Shown here: one piece after another, positions 8,225 to 16,262 of the stretch
How positions within the stretch are numbered: the stretch's first letter is position 1
Layout of the letters: each line of letters begins with the position of its first letter
Origin: Acidobacteriota bacterium
GTDB taxonomy: Bacteria; Acidobacteriota; Terriglobia; 2-12-FULL-54-10
Assembly (NCBI GenBank): GCA_009691245.1
Contig: SHUM01000038.1
Span: forward strand, 1 to 34,742
DNA: 34,742 bases
Direction of reading: 5' to 3'
Program-made: the position numbers and the translations under genes
Notes under the pieces: model-generated
The model's database searches: none
What the model was told of the DNA's origin: nothing
Seen by the model: the letters and a program-made list of their open reading frames with translations, nothing else

Positions 8225-9949
8225 CTATGGCAGTGCAAATACGTTGATTGAGTTGTGATTGCGCGGCGGACGGATGTCCGGCGTGATCTCGAAGGGAATG
8301 GTCGTGCCCGCCGTGCCGTCGCCGGTCATTACGGCGATGTACTGTTTGCCGTTCACTGCGTAGCTGATGGTGCTCATCTGCACCACGCCGGGCAGGATGG
8401 CCTCCCACAATACCTTACCACTCTCGGCGTCGAAGGCGCGGAAGCGCCGGTTCATGTCGCCCCAGAAGATCACGTCGCCGGCGGTGGCAAGTACAGCGCC
8501 GTTGGTGGGGGCGTGCTGTGTGTAGCGCCACTCAATTTTGCCGGTGGCCATGTTGACCTTGGCGAGGCCGCCGTATTTGGCCACATCCCCACTTGGCCGC
8601 AGGATGCCTTTGCGCGGGCCAAAGCCAGAGGCCGCGTTGTTGTTCGCGGTCATGTCCAGGCACTGGTCATTGTATTGCACGTAGATGGAGTTGCGTCCGG
8701 GGTGGTAGGCCATCGGCCAGTAGCCTTTGGTGTTGTGCGCGCAGATGATGTGGCGGTCGCCATCCTTCTTGAACACCAGGTCCCAGTTGATGAAAGTCTT
8801 GCCTGTCTCTACGTCGATCTTCGAGATGTGAAACTCCGGCGTGTCGTAAGGGAATGGCGTGGCCCACAGGAACTGGCCTGTGGCGCGGTCGATGGTCCAG
8901 ATGCCGCCAGCCTCGGCCACGGTTACGACCACGTCGCGCTCCTCGCCGCGCTTGATGCGAGGGTTTATCCATTTCACTTCCTTGGGATCAATGCTCAGCG
9001 GCGTGCGCAGCAGGATGCGCTCATGAGTGTGATCCTGATCCCAGTCATCGCCGGGTAGGTACTGGAAATACCAGTCGAGCTTGCCTGTGTCGGGATCAAT
9101 CGCCACTGTTGAGTTGCTGTACAATTCCGCCGGCGAGGAGCGTGAGATGGCATCCGGATCGCCGTTGTGCCGCTTCATGCGCGTGAAGGGAATCGGGTTG
9201 GCGATGCCCCAGTATATTCGGTTGCGTACAGGGTCATAAGAGCCAGGCAGGCCCCAGGGGTTGGCCACGCGCTTGTCGACAGGCATATCAGCCCAGGTGT
9301 CGCCGCCGGGCTCGCCCGTGCCAGGAGCGGTGTAGAACTTCCACGCCTCCCTGCCGGTGTGCGCATCGAGCGCGACGATGGAGGCACGGCCGCCCGCAGC
9401 GGCTTGAATACCGGCAATCACTTTATCACCCACCACGCGCGGCCCGGAGCTGGACGTGCCGACCTTGCTTTCCCAGCGGAGTTTGCCGGTGCGCGCGTCC
9501 ACGGCTACCAGCGCCGAGTCCGGTGCGGCGTAGATGATCATGTCCTCGAAGATGGCCATGGTGCGCCCGGCGCGTCCATTGGCGGGGCGCTTGTATTCCC
9601 AGATCAAGTCGCCGTTGGTGGCGTCAAGCGCCTCCAGCCCTCCGGGAATGCCAACGAAAAGGACGCCGTCATGCACGAGGGGAATGTGCTCCTGAATGCC
9701 AGCGTCGATGCCGCGGCTCCAGGCCATGCGCAACTGGCTGACGTTCTGCCGGGTGATCTGGTTCAGCGGCGTGAAGCGCTGCGCGTCATAGGTGCGGCTG
9801 AACATGAGCCAGTCATCGGCACTGGGCCCTTGCAGCGTCTCCTTGGTTACCGGAGTGAAGTTGGTCGGCGTTAAATTTCTCACCTGCGCCTGAGTAAGTG
9901 TTCCTGCACATATCAGCAGTAGCAGGAGGTGTCGAGCAGTTCTGGCCAC
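8225..9949 (-). CDS. PQQ-dependent dehydrogenase, methanol/ethanol type, periplasmic
   Basis: This 574-residue quinoprotein should oxidise an alcohol or similar substrate in the periplasm. It starts at GTG (9949) with CGGAGG seven bases upstream and has a signal peptide ending near TQAQ (residue 22). The eight-bladed propeller is recognisable from repeated DxxTGxxxW units (DATNGDLIWE, DARTGKLRWE, DAHTGREAWK, DPDTGKLDWY). The conserved Asn of the GNP motif is seen as ANP at 250-252, and the catalytic Asp region is DDWDQD at 301-306. The C-terminal region has GDMNRRFRAFDAESGKVLWE. There is no CC pair anywhere, so the vicinal disulfide ring of classical methanol dehydrogenases is missing. There is no cytochrome c domain, and no cytochrome gene lies beside it. 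Substrate cannot be predicted. Confidence 0.88.
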   Translation of the reverse strand: MARTARHLLLLLICAGTLTQAQVRNLTPTNFTPVTKETLQGPSADDWLMFSRTYDAQRFTPLNQITRQNVSQLRMAWSRGIDAGIQEHIPLVHDGVLFVGIPGGLEALDATNGDLIWEYKRPANGRAGRTMAIFEDMIIYAAPDSALVAVDARTGKLRWESKVGTSSSGPRVVGDKVIAGIQAAAGGRASIVALDAHTGREAWKFYTAPGTGEPGGDTWADMPVDKRVANPWGLPGSYDPVRNRIYWGIANPIPFTRMKRHNGDPDAISRSSPAELYSNSTVAIDPDTGKLDWYFQYLPGDDWDQDHTHERILLRTPLSIDPKEVKWINPRIKRGEERDVVVTVAEAGGIWTIDRATGQFLWATPFPYDTPEFHISKIDVETGKTFINWDLVFKKDGDRHIICAHNTKGYWPMAYHPGRNSIYVQYNDQCLDMTANNNAASGFGPRKGILRPSGDVAKYGGLAKVNMATGKIEWRYTQHAPTNGAVLATAGDVIFWGDMNRRFRAFDAESGKVLWEAILPGVVQMSTISYAVNGKQYIAVMTGDGTAGTTIPFEITPDIRPPRNHNSINVFALP

Positions 9950-10104
9950 AGAAATGCCTCCGTGAAGAAATGAGTCGCGATTGCCTAATTCAAGCAGTCA
10001 AGTGCATTCTAGCGCATTGGACGCCGGGGCGCAGAGGGATAGTTGCTGAACACAGATTGGTGAGCATTCACAAGAATTTCCGGTGCCTCCGCCATCTAGT
10101 GTTG

Positions 10105-10452
10105 TTAAGCTGCCAGGGAAAGCGGCGAAATCTTCCATGGCTGAGATTTCCGCTTCCCGGTGATCGGGAAAATGATCAGCGTTAAGCGCAAGAAAATCGA
10201 CACAGACAGGAACACTTCCAGAAACGTCAGTCGCTTCGTGGCAAGCCCGGCTTGCATCGCCGGAGTTCGTGTTTCCGGTCCAAACTTCAGAGCGCGATGT
10301 GGTCGCAGGAAGTTGTAGTGGCAGCGCAGCAATTCAAGATGGTCATCCAATCGTTCAAGTTGTTGGCGGAAGCACCAGCAACGCAACCACAGCTTCTGCA
10401 GCGGCAAGCCCTCTATGCAGTAATCGGAGCACATGAGAATCCTTCCTGCCAA
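10105..10452 (-). pseudogene. C-terminal scrap of a DDE transposase/integrase
   Basis: The minus strand contains LELLRCHYNFLRPHRALKFG followed by ETRTPAMQAGL and LTFLEVF. This is the usual C-terminal end of integrase-core transposases (YNF.RPH.AL....RTPA..AGL). Nothing matching the catalytic core precedes it, and the frame continues past the normal end into low-information sequence. I read it as a truncated relic. The rest of the 9950-10580 gap (about 150 bp before it and 130 bp after it) shows no gene. Confidence 0.6.
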
Positions 10453-10566
10453 AGTTCAGTTTCTCAATTTCCTGGGACAGCTGGACGAAGAGAGGCCATC
10501 AAAGCATCAACCTTGAACAGGCGCTAGCCGCCGCCGTACTGCATACGCGCCGCAGATGCCATAGCT

Positions 10567-10572
10567 TATACT
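10567..10572 (+). promoter_or_regulatory. Possible -10 box for a leaderless transcript
   Basis: TATACT ends eight bases before the ATG at 10581, so transcription would begin at or within about two bases of the start codon. No ribosome-binding site lies upstream of the ATG, which fits leaderless translation. No convincing -35 box is visible at the expected distance. Confidence 0.4.
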
Positions 10573-10580
10573 CAAACTAC

Positions 10581-11477
10581 ATGCTCAACCGCGGCTATGC
10601 CTTCACCACGATCATCAGCAGAAAATACCATGGACAAACCCTGCTCTCCCACTTGGCAAGCCTTTACCCCCACTCAACCCCACAAGCTTGGCAACAAAAA
10701 CTAAACCACGGCGAAGTCACCCTCAACGGTGTCACCGTCACCGGAAGCGAATCGGTCACTTTAGGCCAAACCCTTGTCTGGAACCGTCCACCCTGGATCG
10801 AACCAGACTCCCCTCAGCACTTCGAGGTGCTGTTTGAAGACCCATATCTATTGGCCGTAAGCAAACCCAGCGGGCTCCCCACCCTCCCCGGTGCGGGCTT
10901 CATGGAGAACACCCTCCTGCGCTGCGTGCAAAGGCGAACCCCCAACGCCAACCCTGTCCACCGGTTGGGCCGAGCCACCACCGGCATCGTCCTCTTCGCC
11001 AAAACACCGCAGGCGGCCTCTAATCTATTCGCAAACTGGAACACACCCAAGATTCAAAAAATCTACCGGGCGGTGGGTCAAAACATTGCACAACACGATG
11101 CCTACGAAATCCTTACACCCATCGGCCTCGTACCGCACCCGCTCATCGGTTCCGTGTGGGCCGCCAACCCAAGTGGCAAACCGTCAAAGTCATTGGCAAA
11201 GGTAATCTCACGCACCACCAGCACCACAACTTTTGAGGTAAGCCTAAATTCGGGCCGCCCTCATCAGATCAGAATACATCTGGCATCCATCGGCCATCCC
11301 CTGGTAGGCGATCCTCTGTACGGCTTAAACGGCCAGCCTCTTCAAAATCTCCCCGGCCTCCCCGGCGATGGAGGATATTTCCTGCACGCCCAATATCTGA
11401 AATTCAACCACCCCATCACCGGGGTACAAATCAATCTTGAGGCAGCTTTGCCGGCTGGATTCCCATTGCATCAGTAG
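10581..11477 (+). CDS. RluA-family pseudouridine synthase with altered catalytic motif
   Basis: The 298-residue protein has an S4-like RNA-binding N-terminus (about 15-70, including LNHGEVTLNGVTVTG). The RluA-type domain follows, with FEVLFEDPYLLAVSKPSGLP (81-100), the motif-II region VHRLGRATTGIVLFAKT (126-142) and the signature GRPHQIRIHLASIGHPLVGD. The family makes pseudouridine in rRNA or tRNA. In most members motif II reads HRLDxxTSG, and its Asp is the essential catalytic residue. Here that position is Gly130. Either this belongs to a subgroup with HRLGR, or it is inactive or has another role. Codons look less G+C-biased than in the neighbours, which may mean transfer. No ribosome-binding site is visible; a TATACT box sits just upstream. 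Confidence 0.85.
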   Translation: MLNRGYAFTTIISRKYHGQTLLSHLASLYPHSTPQAWQQKLNHGEVTLNGVTVTGSESVTLGQTLVWNRPPWIEPDSPQHFEVLFEDPYLLAVSKPSGLPTLPGAGFMENTLLRCVQRRTPNANPVHRLGRATTGIVLFAKTPQAASNLFANWNTPKIQKIYRAVGQNIAQHDAYEILTPIGLVPHPLIGSVWAANPSGKPSKSLAKVISRTTSTTTFEVSLNSGRPHQIRIHLASIGHPLVGDPLYGLNGQPLQNLPGLPGDGGYFLHAQYLKFNHPITGVQINLEAALPAGFPLHQ

Positions 11478-11639
11478 GTTCACGGCGGGAATGAAGCTGA
11501 GGCATGGACAGCGACACTGCGCGATCGGCAAGCTCATTTCGTGTGTTGTACTAATTTCAAGCAAAATCGATCCGAAAACGTGTAGCCTTTTCCTGAGAGC
11601 GTAGGGGATCCACTGGATTTGCGCTGGAAAGACAACGAG

Positions 11640-12260
11640 ATGCGAAAAGGGTTTACAAGAATACCGAAAGCAGACCAGCCCGCGACGCCAGGCAAAAACT
11701 ACATAACTCCGAGCGGGCTGCAGCGTCTTCAAGATGAGCACCGGTTTCTGCTCAACAGGGAACGCCCGGCCGTGACGGAGGTGGTGGCGTGGGCTGCCAG
11801 TAACGGCGATCGGAGTGAAAACGCCGACTATCAGTACGGCAAGCGGCGGCTGCGGCAGATCGATGGGCGGATTCGCTTTCTCAGGAAGCGGATCGAAGCT
11901 GCGGAAGTGGTGGACCCGGAAACTCCGAGAGCGGGGCCGGCGGCCACGAGAGCATATTTCGGCGCGACCGTGCGCTATGCCAACGCCGCGGGAGTGGAGC
12001 GAGTGGTGAGCATCGTGGGCACCGACGAAGTCGATCTCGACCGTAACCACATCAGTTGGGTGTCGCCGCTGGGGCGCGCGTTGCTGAAGTCGGCAGCAGG
12101 CGACAGAGTTGGGCTCCAAGCGCCGAGCGGCACAGAATACCTAGACGTGCTGGAAGTGTGTTACGAGCGCATCTCAGTGGAACCGTTCCGTGAGCCGCCT
12201 GGATCCGAATCCTCGTCAAAGGGCACGTCTCGGCGATCCATTCCAACTGACGAAGATTAG
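11640..12260 (+). CDS. greB: Transcription elongation factor GreB
   Basis: GreB rescues backtracked RNA polymerase by triggering transcript cleavage. The 206-residue product contains NYITPSGLQRLQDEHRFLL (about 20-38), RPAVTEVVAWAASNGDRSEN (42-61) and ADYQYGKRRLRQIDGR. These are the coiled coil and the acidic tip (D57, E60) that reaches the polymerase active site. A C-terminal FKBP-like domain follows (FGATVRY... SIVGTDEVD ... ISWVSPLGRALLK). The DYQYGK(K/R)R pattern fits GreB better than GreA. The frame opens at a TTG (11619), but I prefer the ATG at 11640, since GGAAAG lies eight bases upstream and many GreB proteins start with a similar polar extension. The last 25 residues are a polar tail not found in short GreBs. 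Confidence 0.92.
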   Translation: MRKGFTRIPKADQPATPGKNYITPSGLQRLQDEHRFLLNRERPAVTEVVAWAASNGDRSENADYQYGKRRLRQIDGRIRFLRKRIEAAEVVDPETPRAGPAATRAYFGATVRYANAAGVERVVSIVGTDEVDLDRNHISWVSPLGRALLKSAAGDRVGLQAPSGTEYLDVLEVCYERISVEPFREPPGSESSSKGTSRRSIPTDED

Positions 12261-12727
12261 CGATACGGCACACGAAAAATCCATGTCACGGGCAAGGACG
12301 AATTGTGAGCCGACTAGGCCTTCGTTCCGCTTTCATCCCACCCCATGAGAGGAGCGCTCGCACGCAATGAGTACTGTTCACTCAATCCGCGCTCGTATGA
12401 GTTCAGCCACTCCCGAGAAACGGCGTTGTGGGAAATGGTGCGAAATCGCTTGAAGCAAAGAAGTACCTTGGGCTGAGGTGGCAGGCGAAGCGCGTATCGG
12501 AGACCTGTCCCGAGCGCAATTCTATGGAGCCGAACAAAACCGTTCAAAATCGAAGGGGCCTCCGCTACACTGCGCGAGTTCGGAATGCCAAAAAGGAAAT
12601 CCCAGTTGATTCTTGTTCCGCCTACAACTTTGTTACTCACCGTGGGGTTCCAGATCATTACTCTCGCGACCGCATTACAACAAGTTGAATGATGGTCTGC
12701 GATAATCAATCAGGAGACTCAGGGAAA
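12261..12727. other. Gene-less stretch upstream of the secreted fusion gene
   Basis: Frames are open on both strands here, but none has a ribosome-binding site, a recognisable motif or codon use like the neighbours. The stretch presumably holds the promoter of the gene at 12728; I could not pick a convincing -35/-10 pair. Confidence 0.4.
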
Positions 12728-14404
12728 ATGAACGGACGCCTTTCCATTCTGCTTGCCATGCTCATCGCTGGCGCGGTGTCTGCGGACGTGCGTGCCGCCG
12801 TGCCGGTGATTCGCGAGACGCAGCCCGTGCTGCAGGCCTTTGACAATACGCCACGGCTGTCGTCGGGCACTTGGGTGCAGATTTTCGGGGCGGACTTCTC
12901 CACCGTTACGCGCGGCTGGGCGGCGAGCGACTTCAACGGGCCGTCGGCGCCAACGACTCTCGAAGGCGTCAGCGTGCGCATCAATGGCAAACCGGCGTAC
13001 GTCAGCTACGTCAGCCCCACGCAGGTGAACGTGCAGGCGCCGGACGACGATGCCGTGGACGTTGACGTTCCCGTGGTGGTGAGCAATCGCGATGGCGTGA
13101 GCAACACTGTGCTGGTGCGCAAGTCGCGCGCGACGCCAGCGCTGCTCACTGCGCCGCAATTCCAGCTGGCCGGGAGGCAGTACGCTGCGGCATTTCACAG
13201 CGACCTGGCCACGTTTGCCAGCCGGCCTGACCTGCCGCAAATCCCTCTCAGCCTGCCGGCCAGTCCCGGCGACGTGCTGGTGATCTACGCGGTCGGGTGT
13301 GGCCCCACGAATCCGCCCAGCCCGGCCGGGCAGATCGTTACCGCAGCAAACCCGGTAACCGGCGCCGCGCAGACGGTGCTCACCGCCGGCACCGCGCAGA
13401 CGGCCATCACGGTGCGCGCGTTCATGGAGCCGAACTACGTCGGTCTGTGTCGCTTCGACATTACTGTGCCCGACGTTAAAGGCGATGCCGCCGGCGACGT
13501 TCGCGTGGACGCCTCCGTCGGCCCGAGTGGCACGGTGCAGCCGCTGTACCTGAACGTGCAATCTTCCCAGTTGAGCCGCACCCTCACTGCGGCGTTTCGC
13601 GACTACGCGGCGATCGGTGCGGCCTACGCGCAGTTGCACAAGAAGTCGCTTGGCGTCACGCAGCCTCCGCCGCCGGCGATCGGTGCGGCCGCCTGGATTC
13701 CGCTGGCGCAAGTAACGCCCGGTAGTAGCCTCGACCGCGTGCTCAGCAGCCGCGTTCTGCGGTTCGGCTTCGTACCCGAGTACCCGCTGCACGACGTCAG
13801 CCCCACGGGCGAGCACAGCGGGTTCGACTACGAACTAGCCGTGGAGCTGGCGCGGCGTATCGGCTTGAACTTTGGCATCACCCTCGCCATTGAGTGGGTG
13901 CCGTTGAACATCACGCTGCCGGTGGGCCCGACCCGCGAGCCCGCGCTGATCAGCGCACTGACCACCGGCATGAGGAACGGCCAGTTCGACGCGGCGTTTG
14001 AGAGCACGCTGATCACCACGGCCAGCATCGCCTACGCGCGGCCCGTGCTGGGCATGTTCCCCGGCATTGTTTACACGCGGCGCGACAACCTGGATGTCTC
14101 CAGCATTGCGGACCGGCCATCGCTGGTGCGGTTTCTTATCGCGCATCCCGGACTCACATTCGTGCACGGCGCGGGCAAGGAAGTGTTTGACGCCCTCGCG
14201 GCGGACGCGGCGGCGGGCGGCGGCAACATCGTGGATATCACCACCGCCGGCGGCCCCAGCCCCAGCACCGCTCCGCATTTCCGCATGGCCGACATCAATG
14301 GCCTAACCAAGCTGGTTCACGACAACCCCGCCGCCGGAATCCTGCTCGACGTAAATCCCCGACTGGACTTCCAGCCCGAAGCTCCCTTCACTCTGCCGGA
14401 CTAG
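12728..14404 (+). CDS. Secreted fusion: TIGR03437-like domain plus family-3 solute-binding-like domain
   Basis: The 558-residue product has a signal peptide (about 1-24). Residues about 46-277 resemble the Solibacter-type domain TIGR03437: GTWVQIFGADFS, LEGVSVRINGKPAYVSYVSP, TQVNVQAP and PGDVLVIYAVGCGP. Residues about 342-558 resemble a family-3 periplasmic solute-binding protein. LRFGFVPEYPLHDV...GEHSGFDYELAVELARRIGL matches the usual start, and ALISALTTGMRNGQFDAAFE matches the first hinge region. I chose the ATG at 12728 over the in-frame ATG at 12689, because AGGAG lies at 12712-12716 and the signal peptide begins there. No ABC permease is nearby, so a free-standing or envelope-held sensor is more likely than a transport subunit. 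The stop codon TAG (14402-14404) is part of the CTAG target duplication of the adjoining IS. Confidence 0.75.
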   Translation: MNGRLSILLAMLIAGAVSADVRAAVPVIRETQPVLQAFDNTPRLSSGTWVQIFGADFSTVTRGWAASDFNGPSAPTTLEGVSVRINGKPAYVSYVSPTQVNVQAPDDDAVDVDVPVVVSNRDGVSNTVLVRKSRATPALLTAPQFQLAGRQYAAAFHSDLATFASRPDLPQIPLSLPASPGDVLVIYAVGCGPTNPPSPAGQIVTAANPVTGAAQTVLTAGTAQTAITVRAFMEPNYVGLCRFDITVPDVKGDAAGDVRVDASVGPSGTVQPLYLNVQSSQLSRTLTAAFRDYAAIGAAYAQLHKKSLGVTQPPPPAIGAAAWIPLAQVTPGSSLDRVLSSRVLRFGFVPEYPLHDVSPTGEHSGFDYELAVELARRIGLNFGITLAIEWVPLNITLPVGPTREPALISALTTGMRNGQFDAAFESTLITTASIAYARPVLGMFPGIVYTRRDNLDVSSIADRPSLVRFLIAHPGLTFVHGAGKEVFDALAADAAAGGGNIVDITTAGGPSPSTAPHFRMADINGLTKLVHDNPAAGILLDVNPRLDFQPEAPFTLPD

Positions 14405-14416
14405 GACGTGTTAACA

Positions 14417-15189
14417 CTAACGGAGGGCCTCGACGATGAGAGCGAAGTTGAGGAAAGCGAGGAAGACGACGTCGAGTTTGTCGAAGAGGGAGTTTATCGA
14501 AGCGGGAGAAGATGCGGCGAAAGCCTTTGAGTCTACGGAAGAGCCGCTCGATCTGGTTGCGTTTGCGATACATGGCCTTATCGTACTGCCAGGGTTGCAG
14601 GCGATTGCTTTTCGGGGGAACCACCGGGAGGAAGCCGAAGTCCAGAGCCAGTTGGAGCGTTTTGTTGTCTTCGTAGGCGCGATCCATGAGCAGATGTAAT
14701 GGTGCGGGCAGCGGCCCGATGCCGCCCAGCAGCACACGGCCTTCCACGGCGTCGGAGGCTTGGCCGGCGAGAGGGCATAGGTTATGGCCGTTCGAGCATC
14801 CGCGGCAACCATATGAATCTTGGTGGTCCATCCGCCGCGAGATTTTCCGATGGCCTGCGGACCGTTTTTTTTAGAGCGCCGGTGCCGTCGGGATGCACCT
14901 TGACGATAGTCGAGTCCAGCTGCACGGACTCGATCTTGAGGCGCACGATCTGCTCCCGCTGCAAACGCTCGAAGACGCGCTCCAGCACGCCGTTCTTGGA
15001 CCAGCGGTTCATGCGCGTGTAGATGGTGTGCCAGTTGCCGAAACGCTTGGGCAGTCCGCGCCACTTGCAGCCCTGCTCGGCCACGTACAGCAACGCGTTG
15101 AGCACCTGTAGATTGGTTAGACTGACATTGCCACGTTGGCGCGGCAGGCTGGGTTCGATGCGACGATACTGGGCCTCGGTGATTTCCAT
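14417..15189 (-). pseudogene. IS5-family transposase, two-frame gene with extra frame disruptions
   Basis: The first part (ATG at 15189) encodes MEITEAQYRRIEPSLPRQRG onward, with GCKWRGLPKRFGNWHTIYTR and the first catalytic Asp in LDSTIVKVH (D92). A run of eight A on the coding strand (14872-14865) lets ribosomes slip -1 from GALKK into NGPQAIGKSRGGWTTKIHMV, the normal mechanism in IS427-type elements. Two further changes look like damage. Near 14765 the frame changes between ALSP and GQASDAVEGR, as if one base were lost. At 14474-14505 a 16-base imperfect tandem repeat (14 of 16 identical) shifts the frame back before LDVVFLAFLNFALIVEAL. The segment between them holds the second Asp (LLMDRAYE) and the Glu (RNQIERLFRRLK). 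This copy is probably inactive unless the indels are sequence errors. Confidence 0.85.
14474..14505. repeat. 16-bp imperfect tandem duplication in the transposase
   Basis: GAGTTTGTCGAAGAGG (14474-14489) is followed directly by GAGTTTATCGAAGCGG (14490-14505). The extra 16 bases change the reading frame near the transposase C-terminus, duplicating the codons for FDKL. Confidence 0.8.
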
Positions 15190-15477
15190 ACACCGCAGTA
15201 TACCACAATATTCTATTTAGTGTTAACACGCCCTAGCTAAACCACGAAAACCATAGTCGGGATTAGGCGAAGGGAAGTGGAGCCCCGCAATCTGTTGGCA
15301 CGGCGTTGACACGGAAATCCAACACAGGCCGAAACGGGATGAAATGAAGCGCACGGACCACGTTGAAAAATAATGAGATAGCACGGGACAAGACATACCG
15401 AAACGCTAGCTAATACCTTCGATTCCCGGTAGCGCTACCAAACTTTTTTATTCTCCAACAGCACAACTCCTCTGCTC

Positions 15478-16200
15478 TTACTTCGCATTCAGAAGAGCGA
15501 CCACGCGTGTGGGCGCGCCTGAGCCGCTGGCGATCTTCATCGGCAGCGCCAGCACAAGATAGCCAGTGTCGGGCAACTGGTCGAGGTTGGCCACATTTTC
15601 AAGGCCAGCCACATTGGCGCCGTTCAGCACCTGATGCGTGATGAAGTCGCTGGAGGGGCCGTGATCGAGGCTGGCGGTGTCAATGCCGACCATGGAAACC
15701 TTGCGCACGTTCGCCAGAAACTCAGCGGCGTCCTGGGCGATGCCCGGAAAGTGGCGCTCGGCGTCTTCCGCAGCGCTATCGGTGCCCATGTACTGTTTTC
15801 TATCGCCCCAGAAGCGGCCCCAGCCGGTGTGGATCAGCACGATTGCGCCGGGCGAAATAGTCAGCCCCTTCTTCGTCTCCCAAGCTTGAATGTCCGCCGC
15901 GGTGATGCGGTAGTCGGGATACTGCGCTGCTTGATCCGCAACGCTGATCTTGAATCCCGGGCCGATGTGGCGCTCGATGGGAATCTGGTCCACGGTTAGT
16001 TTGCCCTCGGCGAAGTGAATGGGGGCGTCCATGTGCGTGCCGCCATGCTCGCTGCCCGCAAAGGTGTAGCTCGAGTAGAAATAGCCTGCCGGAGTCCTGC
16101 CGAATGCCACGGGAATGTGCTGAAACTTCTCGTGCGCCGACCAATAGATGGTCCTCTCGTCGAACGCATAGGTGAGATCAATGATCTTGGGAACTACCAT
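15478..16200 (-). CDS. Cyclase family protein, kynurenine-formamidase-like metal hydrolase
   Basis: The 240-residue protein belongs to the cyclase/KynB family (PF04199-type), which hydrolyses N-formylkynurenine or related amides and lactones with bound metal. The metal motif EHGGTHMDAPIHF (51-63) gives H52, H56 and D58. Other family marks are RHFPGIAQDAAEFL (149-162), GIDTASLDHGPS (172-183) and NVAGLENVANLDQLP (196-210). The ATG at 16200 is preceded by AGGAGA five bases upstream. It has no signal peptide, so it is cytoplasmic. It lies 62 bp downstream of the dus gene on the same strand, and may share its transcript. No other tryptophan-catabolism genes are nearby, so the substrate is uncertain. 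Confidence 0.85.
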   Translation of the reverse strand: MVVPKIIDLTYAFDERTIYWSAHEKFQHIPVAFGRTPAGYFYSSYTFAGSEHGGTHMDAPIHFAEGKLTVDQIPIERHIGPGFKISVADQAAQYPDYRITAADIQAWETKKGLTISPGAIVLIHTGWGRFWGDRKQYMGTDSAAEDAERHFPGIAQDAAEFLANVRKVSMVGIDTASLDHGPSSDFITHQVLNGANVAGLENVANLDQLPDTGYLVLALPMKIASGSGAPTRVVALLNAK

Positions 16201-16262
16201 CGTGGTCTCCTGTTGGGGAGTGGAAGTTTACCGGCACGCTATTGTGAGCAGCAGTAGACTTG

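Larger units (their letters stand above)
14405..15232 (-). mobile_element. IS5-family insertion sequence (IS427-like), 828 bp
   Basis: Terminal inverted repeats are GACGTGTTAACACTAA (14405-14420) and its near-perfect complement (15217-15232), 15 of 16 bases matching; the core GTGTTAACAC is itself palindromic. CTAG flanks both sides (14401-14404 and 15233-15236) as the target-site duplication, a target common in the IS5 family. The element contains one transposase region on the minus strand. Insertion at CTAG left the stop codon of the upstream gene unchanged. Confidence 0.92.

Noticed and set aside
11325-12119. 264-codon open frame on the minus strand over rluA and greB
   Set aside because: greB on the other strand is certain from its motifs; this frame has no motif or ribosome-binding site.
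12314-12709. Minus-strand frame of 131 codons upstream of the fusion gene
   Set aside because: No ribosome-binding site and no motif or codon bias like the real genes.
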